Assembly: GCA_038207625.1 (NCBI GenBank)
Contig: JBBQZO010000009.1
Span: forward strand, 105,237-169,236
DNA length: 64,000 nucleotides
DNA from: JBBQZO01 sp038207625
Lineage (GTDB): Bacteria > Pseudomonadota > Gammaproteobacteria > Burkholderiales > Burkholderiaceae_D
Reading direction: 5' to 3'
Of the stretch, positions 9,397 through 17,741 are shown piece by piece. Each line of letters starts with the position of its first letter. Position 1 is the stretch's first letter. The translations under genes were made by a program, and so were the position numbers. The notes below the pieces were generated by a model that was not told the DNA's origin, ran no database searches, and saw only the letters and a list, made by a program, of their open reading frames with translations.

Positions 9397-10758
9397 ATGG
9401 ATATCAGCAATTCGACCGATTCCGGCGCCAGCGCCGCCCCTGTACTGACTGTCAGCGCCCTCAATGCCGCAGTGGCGCGCCTGCTCGAGCGCTCGTTTCC
9501 GCTGAGCTGGATCGCTGGCGAAATCTCCAATTTCACGCGCGCCACCTCGGGCCACTGGTACTTCACGCTCAAAGACGACGCGGCGCAGGTGCGCGCGGTG
9601 ATGTTTCGCGGACGGGCACAGTACGCCGGCTTCATCCCGCGCGAAGGCGACAAGGTCGAAGTGCGCGCGCTCGTCACGCTGTACGGCGCGCGCGGCGACT
9701 ACCAGATCAATGTCGAGGCGATCCGGCGCGCCGGCGTGGGCGCACTGTACGAGGCGTTCTTGCGTCTGAAGGAAAAGCTGGGCGCGATGGGTTTATTCGA
9801 TCCCGAGCGCAAACGCGCCGTGCCGCTGTTCGCCAAGACCGTCGGCATCGTCACCAGCCCCCAGGCTGCGGCGCTGCGCGACATCCTGAGCACGCTGGCG
9901 CGCCGCGCGCCGCACGTGCAGATCATTTTGTACCCGACCCCGGTGCAGGGCCAACTGGCGGCCGAAAAGATCGCCGAGGCAATCCGCAGCGCTTCGCGGC
10001 GCGCCGAGGTGGACGTGCTGCTGGTGTGTCGCGGCGGTGGCAGCATCGAGGATCTGTGGTCGTTCAACGACGAAGGCGTCGCGCAGGCGATCGCCAACTG
10101 CAGCATGCCCGTGATCTCCGGCGTCGGCCACGAAACGGACTTCACGATCGCCGACTTTGCCGCCGACCTGCGCGCGCCGACGCCGACGGCTGCCGCCGAA
10201 ATGGCCGCCACCGCGCGCGAAGACTGGCTGGGATCGCTGCGCGCCGACGCCACCGACCTGCGCCGCGCGATGCGGCGCACGCTCACCGAGGCGATGCAGA
10301 ACCTGGACAACGCCACGCGCCGCCTGCAAAGCCCGACCGCCCAGATTGGGCACCAGCGCCTGAAGCTGTTGGCCTTGTCGACCGCGCTCACGCATGCCAA
10401 CCGCGCGCCGCTGCTGCGCGCGCGCAGCGCGCTCGACCGGCTGGGCATGCGCTGGTCAGCGCGCCGTCCCGAGGTGGGCGCGCTGCGCAGGCAATTGCAC
10501 GCGCTGGCGCATCGCAGCGCCGCGCGCGCTGTCAGCGCCCAGGCGCAGCGGCGCGATGCGCTCACGGCACTGGCGGCGCAACTGGAGCTGCTCAACCCGC
10601 AGCGCACGCTCGAACGCGGTTATGCGATCGTGACCGACGCCAAGGGCGCGATCCTGCGTTCGCCCGATCGCCTTCAGCCACGCCAGAGCATCACCGTGCG
10701 GCTGGCCGAAGGCAGCGCGCAAGTGGGCATCGCCAGCGTCCAGCCGCTGCTCGATTAG
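9397..10758 (+). CDS. xseA: Exodeoxyribonuclease VII large subunit
   Basis: A 453-residue cytosolic nuclease subunit that, with XseB, degrades single-stranded DNA in both directions. The N-terminal OB-fold is recognisable (SFPLSWIAGEISNFTRATSG, HWYFTLKD, VMFRG), followed by the catalytic core with TSPQAAALRDIL, VCRGGGSIEDLW and SGVGHETDFTIADF, and a coiled-coil C-terminal half. Length is normal for the family. The start follows the DnaA-box array directly; a lone degenerate box (TGTGGATAG, 9370) lies about 20 bp before the ATG. xseB is not in the window. Confidence 0.96.
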   Translation: MDISNSTDSGASAAPVLTVSALNAAVARLLERSFPLSWIAGEISNFTRATSGHWYFTLKDDAAQVRAVMFRGRAQYAGFIPREGDKVEVRALVTLYGARGDYQINVEAIRRAGVGALYEAFLRLKEKLGAMGLFDPERKRAVPLFAKTVGIVTSPQAAALRDILSTLARRAPHVQIILYPTPVQGQLAAEKIAEAIRSASRRAEVDVLLVCRGGGSIEDLWSFNDEGVAQAIANCSMPVISGVGHETDFTIADFAADLRAPTPTAAAEMAATAREDWLGSLRADATDLRRAMRRTLTEAMQNLDNATRRLQSPTAQIGHQRLKLLALSTALTHANRAPLLRARSALDRLGMRWSARRPEVGALRRQLHALAHRSAARAVSAQAQRRDALTALAAQLELLNPQRTLERGYAIVTDAKGAILRSPDRLQPRQSITVRLAEGSAQVGIASVQPLLD

Positions 10759-10939
10759 TCGACAACGACGCTACCGCGATCGTTGCCATCGTCAGCGGTT
10801 CGCGGGCAGCCGTTGTCGGGCAGCGGGCAGGCGCGCCATCCCGCGTCGACCTGCCCGACCTCACGCGATACGGATTAACCGATCAGTTCGGACACGCGCC
10901 GGCTCAGCGCCGCCATTGCGAGGGTCACGTCCATGCCTA

Positions 10940-12013
10940 TCAGTCGGCCAGCGGCACCAGTTCGGCCAGCATGGCCGACATGCCGATCAGCGCAGGGAAT
11001 TGTTCGGTGATGACATAGGTGGGAATGTGCGCCAGATAGTCCGAGAAGCGTCCTTTGCGCTCGAAACGGCGCCGAAACCCCGAGGCGGCGAAGAACGCGC
11101 CCAGGCGCGGCACGATGCCACCGCCGATGTACATGCCGCCTTTGGCGCCCAAGGTGATGGCGATGTCGGCGGCGATGGTGCCCAGCATCTCGCAAAACAC
11201 CTCCAGCGTTTCGCGGCACACGGCGCAACTGCCGCTCAGGCCGCGCTTTAGGATATCGGGCGGGGTGAGCGACTCGGCAGCACAGCGCGCGCGTTCGGCC
11301 AGCGCCTGATACACCAGCACCATGCCGCTGCCCGACACCAGGCGCTCGTTGGAGACATGCCCGTGGTGGCGCTGCGCAAAACGCAAAATGTCGATCTCGC
11401 GCTCATTGGCCGGCGCAAAACTGCTGTGACCGCCCTCACTGTCGAGCGCGATCCAGCGCTCGCCCTGCGGCACCAGCCCGGACACGCCCAGGCCCGTGCC
11501 GGCGCCGACCAGCCCGATCGCCATGTCCGCGCGGGGGCGTCCGCCACCGACCTGACATAGGTGGGCAGGCTGCAGCAGCGGCAGCGCGCATGCCAGCGCC
11601 TTGAAGTCGTTGACCACCAGCAGATGGCGCAGACCCAGCTCGGCCTGCAGGCCGGCGATCGAAAACGACCAGTGGTGGTTCGTCATGCGCACCGCGTCGC
11701 CGTCGACGGGGTTGGCGATGGCGATCCCGCCCATTGCAAGCTGCGCTGCGCCGGCGGCCACGGTCGCTGGCTGCTGCAAATAATTGGCAATCGCGCCGGC
11801 CAGCGTGGCATGGGCGGCGCAAGGCGTGATCCAGATCGCGCCGACCTGGCCGGGGCCGGTCTCGAGCGCGAAGCGGGCGTTGGTGCCGCCGATGTCGGCC
11901 AGCAGGCGCACCTGCGGGTGGTGCAGCGCCGGTTGGCGCGCGCCATCGCGTAGCGCGCTGGCGGCCGACGCGTCGGCGCCGCCCGCCGCGCTGCGAGAAT
12001 GTTGGATATTCAT
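10940..12013 (-). CDS. glk: Glucokinase
   Basis: A 357-residue cytosolic kinase that converts glucose to glucose 6-phosphate with ATP. The phosphate-binding motif LLADIGGTNARFALE is near residue 40, and LVGAGTGLGVSGLV and SEGGHSSFAP (sugar site) follow. The C-terminal part has GGMYIGGGIVPRL, typical of bacterial group A glucokinases. The ATG at 12013 is chosen for MNIQHSRSA with an AGGA ribosome site; the upstream open frame runs into the receptor gene without similarity. It lies 95 bp after the receptor and is probably the last gene of the GH1-receptor-glk unit, disposing of glucose released by the glucosidases. Confidence 0.94.
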   Translation of the reverse strand: MNIQHSRSAAGGADASAASALRDGARQPALHHPQVRLLADIGGTNARFALETGPGQVGAIWITPCAAHATLAGAIANYLQQPATVAAGAAQLAMGGIAIANPVDGDAVRMTNHHWSFSIAGLQAELGLRHLLVVNDFKALACALPLLQPAHLCQVGGGRPRADMAIGLVGAGTGLGVSGLVPQGERWIALDSEGGHSSFAPANEREIDILRFAQRHHGHVSNERLVSGSGMVLVYQALAERARCAAESLTPPDILKRGLSGSCAVCRETLEVFCEMLGTIAADIAITLGAKGGMYIGGGIVPRLGAFFAASGFRRRFERKGRFSDYLAHIPTYVITEQFPALIGMSAMLAELVPLAD

Positions 12014-12108
12014 GGGTAAATCCTGGTGGTGACCGTAGCGACAAGGCACGACGCCACGCGGGCGTCGCGCCACGCGGACCGTGTCAGCGGTCCGCGCCGT
12101 ACAAGTGC

Positions 12109-14520
12109 TTAAAACTTGTACGAGATCCGTGCACCCATCGTGCGCGGAGCGTTGTAGAACGCGATGAACAACTGCTGCTTGGCGGTGCAGGCCAAGTCGC
12201 CGCAGACATCCCACACGTCGTACTTGACGGCCTTGTCGGTGGCATTGTTGACGAACGCTTCGATCGTGTAGGCCTTGTTGTTGGGCACAAAGCGCAAGCT
12301 CAGGTCCAGCGTCGAGTAAGCCTCCTGCTGTTTCACGCCAGGGTGGCCGGGTACGTCGGTGTTGAACGCGCCGGAACCGACTTGCGACAGGCCTTCATAG
12401 TGCAGCGATGCACGCGGGGTCAGCTTGCCGCCGGACAGCGCGATGTCGTGCTCGTACTGCACGGTGGCGGCGAAGGTCGGCGCGTGCTTCATGGTGCTGC
12501 CGCCGACATCGACGTTGGGCGCCGTGCTGCCGCAGGACTGGCCGTTGGCACGCGCCGCGTCGGTGTCGCAGGAGACGAAGCTGTCGTAATGGGCCGACAA
12601 CCAGGTGGCGTTGCCGCTGATCCGATCGGCCGAGGTCGGACGCACGGTGAACTCGGACTCGAGTCCCTTGACGGTGGCGCCGGCGGCGTTGAAGTTGGCC
12701 AGCACGTTGTTGACCACTTGCGACTCGAGCTTGTCCTTGTACTTCATCACGAACGCGTCCAGGTTCAGCGACAGCAGGTGGTTGGCCAGGTCGGCCTTGT
12801 AGCCCAACTCGTAGCTGGTCAGCGTTTCCGGTTTGGTGGTGGCGCCACCGTCGCCCATGGCCGGCGAGTGGAAGCCGGTGGTCACCGACGCGAACAGCAG
12901 GCTGTCCTTGTCGAGGCGGTATTCGCCGCGCGCCAGGAAGGTCGACTTGGAGTACGACAGCGTGGCGTCATTGGGACCTTTGTCGCCGCAGGTGGACGCG
13001 TTCGGCGCCGCGCCGCCGGCGCCGATGTTGTGGGTGTTGAGCAAACCACCGCCCGGTGTCACCAGTTGATTGGACGCCGTCGGGCTGCCGTACACGCCCG
13101 GATTGGGCCAGTCAGGGCAGGCCCAGTTGCGCCCGCCGACGTCGGACTTGTCGTCCTTGGTATAGCGCAGACCGGCGGTCAGCTTGATCTTGTCTGTCAC
13201 GTCCTGGCTCAGTTGCGCGAACACGGCCTTCGAATGCAGTTCGCGGTCCGGCTGGATGAACGACATCGACGACGCGTATTGCCCCACCGTCGGCTGCACG
13301 TAGATCACGCCGCCACTGGCGATGTCCTGGGCCAGCGTGCTCGATGAAATCTCGCTGCGGTCGATGTCGAAGCGGATCTTGTTGTTCTCGTTGAACAGGA
13401 AGGCGCCCAGAATCCACTGGGTCGGCTTGTCGTCGTCCGAACGGAACTGGAATTCGTTCGAATTGCTGTCGAACTGCGACCATTCGGTGCGGTTTTCGGC
13501 CTTGAAGCCGGGCAGCTGGCCGGCGTCGGCGTCGTTGGCGTTCTGGCGCTTGTAACGCGACCAGCTGCCCAGATATTGCAGCTGGGTCGACTCGGTCGGC
13601 TTGTACTGCACCTTGGCCTTGTACGCCATGATCGACTGGTCCATTGTGCCGGGGGTGTCGATCAGGGCCGAACGCAGGTTCTGGCCGGCCTGCGGCTCGG
13701 CCGACAGCGCGATGTTGCCCGCACCGGTGTCGCGGAAGTAATCGGCGATCAGATTGACTTTCAGCTCGGGCGTCAAGTTCCACAGCAACGAGGCGCGCGC
13801 GCCGCTCTGGTTGCCGGCGCCGTATTTTTGCGTGCCGGGCAACACGGCCGAACCGGGCCGGAAGTCGACGTAACCGTCGTGGGTATCCTTGATCGCGGCC
13901 AGGCGCAGCGCCATCGTCTCGCCGATCGGCAGGTTGATCATCGCCTGCGTCTGCACATGATTGTAGTCGCCCAGCGTGACACTGCCGGCGCCGAACACCT
14001 TCGAGGTGCTGGGCGCGCTCGACACCAGGCTCACCGCGCCGGCGGTCGAGTTACGTCCATTGAGCGTGCCTTGCGGTCCGCGCGCCACCTCGACGTGATT
14101 GAGGTCGTACATCAGCGCGGTGGCCCCTTGCGGACGCGGCAGGTAGATGCCGTCAACGTAGAACGCCACCGCCGGATCGCCCAGCTCGGTGTGGTTGGCC
14201 GAGCCGACGCCGCGCAGATAGACGTGCACGCCGCCCGAGTCGCCGTGCTGTTCGACCACCAGGCTGGGCACCAGCGTGGTGAGCGACGCCAGATCCTTGA
14301 CCTGGTTGTTGGCCAGCGTGTCCTGGGTGTAGGCGCTGATGGCCAGCGGGGTGTCCTGCAGCAGTGTGTCGCGCCGGGTCGCGGTGACCATCACGCGCTC
14401 CATGTCGCCGTTGGCCACGGGCGCTGCCGGGGCGGCGCTTTGCGCCATCGCCGTGCCGCTGGAGAAGATCGCAATCTGGGCCAGGCTCAGGGCGATCGAT
14501 GTTTTTTTAAATTGTTTCAT
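12109..14520 (-). CDS. TonB-dependent receptor, probable beta-glucoside/oligosaccharide uptake
   Basis: An 803-residue outer-membrane receptor. A signal peptide (MKQFKKTSIALSLAQIAIFS, ending AMAQS) precedes a TonB box near residue 42 (ERVMVTATRR) and the plug domain (DTPLAISAYT, VYLRGVGSANHTELGDPAVA, VARGPQGTLNGRNSTAGAVS). A long beta-barrel follows, ending in the usual C-terminal aromatic residue (ARISYKF). Substrate specificity cannot be read from sequence; the position between a GH1 beta-glucosidase and glucokinase points to a glucose-containing oligosaccharide. No LacI-type operator is visible in the 96 bp upstream, so it is probably expressed from the GH1 promoter. Confidence 0.88.
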   Translation of the reverse strand: MKQFKKTSIALSLAQIAIFSSGTAMAQSAAPAAPVANGDMERVMVTATRRDTLLQDTPLAISAYTQDTLANNQVKDLASLTTLVPSLVVEQHGDSGGVHVYLRGVGSANHTELGDPAVAFYVDGIYLPRPQGATALMYDLNHVEVARGPQGTLNGRNSTAGAVSLVSSAPSTSKVFGAGSVTLGDYNHVQTQAMINLPIGETMALRLAAIKDTHDGYVDFRPGSAVLPGTQKYGAGNQSGARASLLWNLTPELKVNLIADYFRDTGAGNIALSAEPQAGQNLRSALIDTPGTMDQSIMAYKAKVQYKPTESTQLQYLGSWSRYKRQNANDADAGQLPGFKAENRTEWSQFDSNSNEFQFRSDDDKPTQWILGAFLFNENNKIRFDIDRSEISSSTLAQDIASGGVIYVQPTVGQYASSMSFIQPDRELHSKAVFAQLSQDVTDKIKLTAGLRYTKDDKSDVGGRNWACPDWPNPGVYGSPTASNQLVTPGGGLLNTHNIGAGGAAPNASTCGDKGPNDATLSYSKSTFLARGEYRLDKDSLLFASVTTGFHSPAMGDGGATTKPETLTSYELGYKADLANHLLSLNLDAFVMKYKDKLESQVVNNVLANFNAAGATVKGLESEFTVRPTSADRISGNATWLSAHYDSFVSCDTDAARANGQSCGSTAPNVDVGGSTMKHAPTFAATVQYEHDIALSGGKLTPRASLHYEGLSQVGSGAFNTDVPGHPGVKQQEAYSTLDLSLRFVPNNKAYTIEAFVNNATDKAVKYDVWDVCGDLACTAKQQLFIAFYNAPRTMGARISYKF

Positions 14521-14616
14521 TTGTCTTCCTCTAGTCGTCGGTTAAATGTTAATGCATGGCTCTGTGGCCACTGGTACTAATTGTTTGGCGCGCTGTACCG
14601 CGCCGTCAGTGTCAAG

Positions 14617-15975
14617 TCATTGGCCCTCCCAATCGCGTGCCGTTGCCGTGCCGGCGCGCTGGGCCGCCACAAAGGCGCGGTACCACAAGGCGCTGTCCTT
14701 GAGCGTGCGACGCTGGGTCGCGTAGTCGACGTGGATCAGGCCAAAACGTTTGAGGTAGCCGGAATTCCATTCGAAGTTGTCCAGCAAGCTCCAGTAGAAA
14801 TAGCCGCGCACATCCACGCCCTCGGCCATGGCATCGGCCAGTGCGCGCAGGTGCATGCGCAGAAACTCAGTGCGCACGGCGTCATCAACCTTGCCGTCGA
14901 CCAGACGGTCAGCCACGGCCATGCCGTTTTCGGTGATGTAGACGGGCGGCAAGCGGTACGCCTGATGCAAGCCGACCAACAACTCGGTGAGTCCCTGCGG
15001 ATAAGTTTCCCAGCCCATGTCATTGAAGCCGAGCTTGCCTTCCGGCTTGCGCGGGGGCACCTCGGTACTGCAGTAGGCGCGCGTGTAATAGTTCACGCCG
15101 AGGAAGTCGAGCGGCTGCCGGATAATCATGAAATCGTTTTCATCGATGTGCAAACGAGAGCGGTCTATCTGTGCCAGTACCTGCTCCGGGTAATGCCCCT
15201 TGAACAGCGGGTCCATAAACCATTGCACCGATCTGGCGTATTCGAAGTCGGCGGCGGCGCGGTCTTGCGGCGAGTCGGTGGCCGGTGTCGCGGTCCACTG
15301 ATTGAGCACGATGCCCAGCTGCGCGCGACAGCCCACTGCGCGCATGGCCAGCATCGCCAGGCCGTGCGAAAGCAGCAGATGGTGCGACACTTGCAGCGCC
15401 GCCACCGGGTCGGCGATGCCGGGGGCAAACTGGCCCGTGCCGTAGCCGAGATTGGCGGTGCACCATGGCTCGTTGTGGGTGGCGATGCTGGCCAGCCGCG
15501 CACCGAAGCGGCGCACCACTTCCCCCGCGTAGTCGGCGAAGCGGTAGGCGGTGTCACGGTTGAGCCAGCCGCCCTGGTCTTCCAGCGCCTGCGGCAGGTC
15601 CCAGTGATACAGCGTCAGGTGGGCGGCCAGATTGGCCGCCTCCAGCTGATCGAGCAAGCGTGAGTAGAAGTCGAAGCCGGCCTCGTTCCAGGCGCCCGAT
15701 CCGGTCGGCTGGACGCGCGACCAGGACATCGAAAAACGGTAGGCGCCCACGTTCAGCGCGGCGATCATCGCCACATCGTCGACGTAGCGGTGGTAGTGGT
15801 CGCACGCGACGTCGCCGTTGCTGGCGTCGATAATTTTGCCATCGGTGTGGCTGAAGGTATCCCAGATGGACGGGCCGCGGCCGTCCTCAAGAGCGGCGCC
15901 CTCGATCTGAAATGCGCTGGTGGCGACGCCCCAGGTGAAGGTGGCGGGAAACGCTGGCGTGGTCAATTGCTTCAT
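14617..15975 (-). CDS. GH1 beta-glucosidase
   Basis: A 452-residue glycoside hydrolase of family 1 without signal peptide, so cytosolic. The N-terminal family signature is FTWGVATSAFQIEGA. The acid/base glutamate is in THNEPWC (about residue 167) and the nucleophile glutamate in VYITENGMA (about residue 350). Such enzymes cleave cellobiose and related beta-glucosides. It is the first gene of the GH1-receptor-glk unit. Two copies of a LacI-type operator lie 80-112 bp upstream of the start. Confidence 0.94.
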   Translation of the reverse strand: MKQLTTPAFPATFTWGVATSAFQIEGAALEDGRGPSIWDTFSHTDGKIIDASNGDVACDHYHRYVDDVAMIAALNVGAYRFSMSWSRVQPTGSGAWNEAGFDFYSRLLDQLEAANLAAHLTLYHWDLPQALEDQGGWLNRDTAYRFADYAGEVVRRFGARLASIATHNEPWCTANLGYGTGQFAPGIADPVAALQVSHHLLLSHGLAMLAMRAVGCRAQLGIVLNQWTATPATDSPQDRAAADFEYARSVQWFMDPLFKGHYPEQVLAQIDRSRLHIDENDFMIIRQPLDFLGVNYYTRAYCSTEVPPRKPEGKLGFNDMGWETYPQGLTELLVGLHQAYRLPPVYITENGMAVADRLVDGKVDDAVRTEFLRMHLRALADAMAEGVDVRGYFYWSLLDNFEWNSGYLKRFGLIHVDYATQRRTLKDSALWYRAFVAAQRAGTATARDWEGQ

Positions 15976-16054
15976 GTGCGAGTGTCGGTCAGTCCGTAGG
16001 GGTTAATCGTCTTGCGTGTGTTCGCGCTGGCTTTGGGTAATCCAGGCATCATCT

Positions 16055-16068
16055 TGAAATCGTTTTCA
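16055..16068. promoter_or_regulatory. LacI-type operator, GH1 promoter copy 1
   Basis: TGAAATCGTTTTCA, an imperfect palindrome with central CG typical of LacI/GalR family operators. It matches the copies at 16074 and 19717 exactly. Confidence 0.8.
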
Positions 16069-16073
16069 CTTTA

Positions 16074-16087
16074 TGAAATCGTTTTCA
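16074..16087. promoter_or_regulatory. LacI-type operator, GH1 promoter copy 2
   Basis: TGAAATCGTTTTCA, identical to the copy starting 19 bp earlier. Two nearly helically phased copies suggest cooperative binding upstream of the GH1 gene. Confidence 0.8.
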
Positions 16088-16177
16088 ACGCAAGCTAATT
16101 TAATCGTATTGCGGTAACAAAATCAAGCTAAAACTTGTTATTTTTGTGTATCGATATCGCAACACAGAGCGAAAAAT

Positions 16178-16201
16178 GGCATTTTGCGATCAAAAAATGC
16201 C
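16178..16201 (-). terminator. Possible terminator of the GH3-MFS unit
   Basis: An 8-bp inverted repeat GGCATTTT / AAAATGCC with an 8-base loop, about 130 bp past the MFS stop codon. There is no clear U-tract, so this is weak. The rest of 16090-16331 shows nothing else I can support. Confidence 0.3.
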
Positions 16202-16331
16202 TGTGGCGCGCGAAAATCGTCAATTTGAAACCGTTATCATGTGTGAGACGGGCGCAGCAGCGCGCGACACGGCCGCGCGGCGCCATGCGCGCCACCGCCG
16301 CCTTCGTCACGTCCCGCTCCGCCCTTCGTGG

Positions 16332-17675
16332 TCAGCTGCGCAGCGGCACAGCGTCTGCCGGCGGCAGTGTCGTCGGCGACGCGTCGTCCTTGTGGTGAAA
16401 TGGCGCCAGCCAGCACACAATGAACGACGGAATCGTGGCGACCATCACAAAACCAAAATATGCGGTATAGCCCAGCGCTTGCTGCAAGTGACCACTAACT
16501 ACCCCGGTCAGCATCATGCACAGGCCCATCAAACCGGTGCCGAACGCGTAGTGGGTGGTGGTAAATTTTCCCGGCGCAAGTTGCTGCATCAGGTAGATCA
16601 TGAAGCCGACCGAACCGAAGCCAAAAAAGAATTTTTCAGTGGCGACACCGAGGGCGATGACGATCAAATTGCTCGGCTGGTACATGCTCATCAACAGAAA
16701 CGTCACATTCGGTATATTGACCGCGCAGCACAGCAGGAACAGTGTCGGCCGCAAGCCGCGCCGGGCCACGAACATGCCCCCGAGCAAGGAGCCGGCCAGC
16801 ACGGCGATCAGGCCATAGGTGCCGTAAATGATGCCCAGCAATTCGTTGGACAGGCCCAGACCGCCCTTGGCGAGCGGGTCGACCATGAAGAAAGGGCCGA
16901 TTTTTTCCAGAAAGCCTATGCTCAGGCGAAACAAGAAGGCGAAGGCGACCATCAACCACACGTCCTTCTTCTGAAAAAATGTGGCGAACGACTCCCACAG
17001 GATGGCCCATGCGCCGGCCAACGTTGACGGTGCGTTCTCGGCCCGCGCGCCATCGGGCATCACCTTCAGGTGCCACAGCGCCATCAGTGCGACGACGCCG
17101 GCAACGATGAAGAAGATGACGCGCCATGCATCGACCCAGTCGGCCCCGAACACGCCTGCGTCATGGTGAAACAGTTCGGTGTGCAGGCGCCCGCTCAGGT
17201 AGACCAGTGCGCCGGAGGCGATGATTGGACCGAGATTCCAGCTCAGACTTTGCACTCCGCAATACAGCGACTGGGTCTTGGTATCGAGCGACGTCACGTA
17301 GACGCCATCGGCGGCGATATCCTGGGTGGCGCCGACGAACGACAAGGCGCCGAACAGAATCATCAACAACAGCATGTAATTGGGCAAGGCCATCGCCAGC
17401 GCCACGCAAGCGAAGCCGACGCCAATGATCAGTTGCGCGCACAGCACGAAAAATTTCTTGGTGCGGTACATTTCCACAAAGGGCGCAAACAGCGGCTTGA
17501 TCGTGTAGGCCAGGATCAGGTAGCTGGCATATTCGGCCGCCTTGCCGTTGTCCATGCCCATGTTCTTGAACATGATGGCGCTGACACTGGTGAGCATCAT
17601 GTACGTCAATGCCATCGTGAAATAGCCGCTGGGTACCCATAACAGCGGAGACTTGATCTTGGTGGACGCTTGCAT
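16332..17675 (-). CDS. MFS transporter, probable sugar import
   Basis: A 447-residue inner-membrane protein with about twelve hydrophobic segments and no signal peptide, resembling the AmpG-like branch of the major facilitator superfamily (N terminus WVPSGYFTMALTYMMLTSVS; TIKPLFAPFVEMYRTKKFF as the first cytoplasmic loop; GATQDIAADGVYVTSLD mid-protein). AmpG itself imports muropeptides; here the gene follows the GH3 glucosidase by 66 bp, so glucose or a beta-glucoside is the more likely cargo (inference). The ATG at 17675 has GGAAAG six bases upstream. Confidence 0.85.
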   Translation of the reverse strand: MQASTKIKSPLLWVPSGYFTMALTYMMLTSVSAIMFKNMGMDNGKAAEYASYLILAYTIKPLFAPFVEMYRTKKFFVLCAQLIIGVGFACVALAMALPNYMLLLMILFGALSFVGATQDIAADGVYVTSLDTKTQSLYCGVQSLSWNLGPIIASGALVYLSGRLHTELFHHDAGVFGADWVDAWRVIFFIVAGVVALMALWHLKVMPDGARAENAPSTLAGAWAILWESFATFFQKKDVWLMVAFAFLFRLSIGFLEKIGPFFMVDPLAKGGLGLSNELLGIIYGTYGLIAVLAGSLLGGMFVARRGLRPTLFLLCCAVNIPNVTFLLMSMYQPSNLIVIALGVATEKFFFGFGSVGFMIYLMQQLAPGKFTTTHYAFGTGLMGLCMMLTGVVSGHLQQALGYTAYFGFVMVATIPSFIVCWLAPFHHKDDASPTTLPPADAVPLRS

Positions 17676-17741
17676 GTCGGCTTTCCGTTTTCGGTTGAGT
17701 AACTCACTGGGTGGAACAATTCTAGCTGCCGCGCGGCGAAT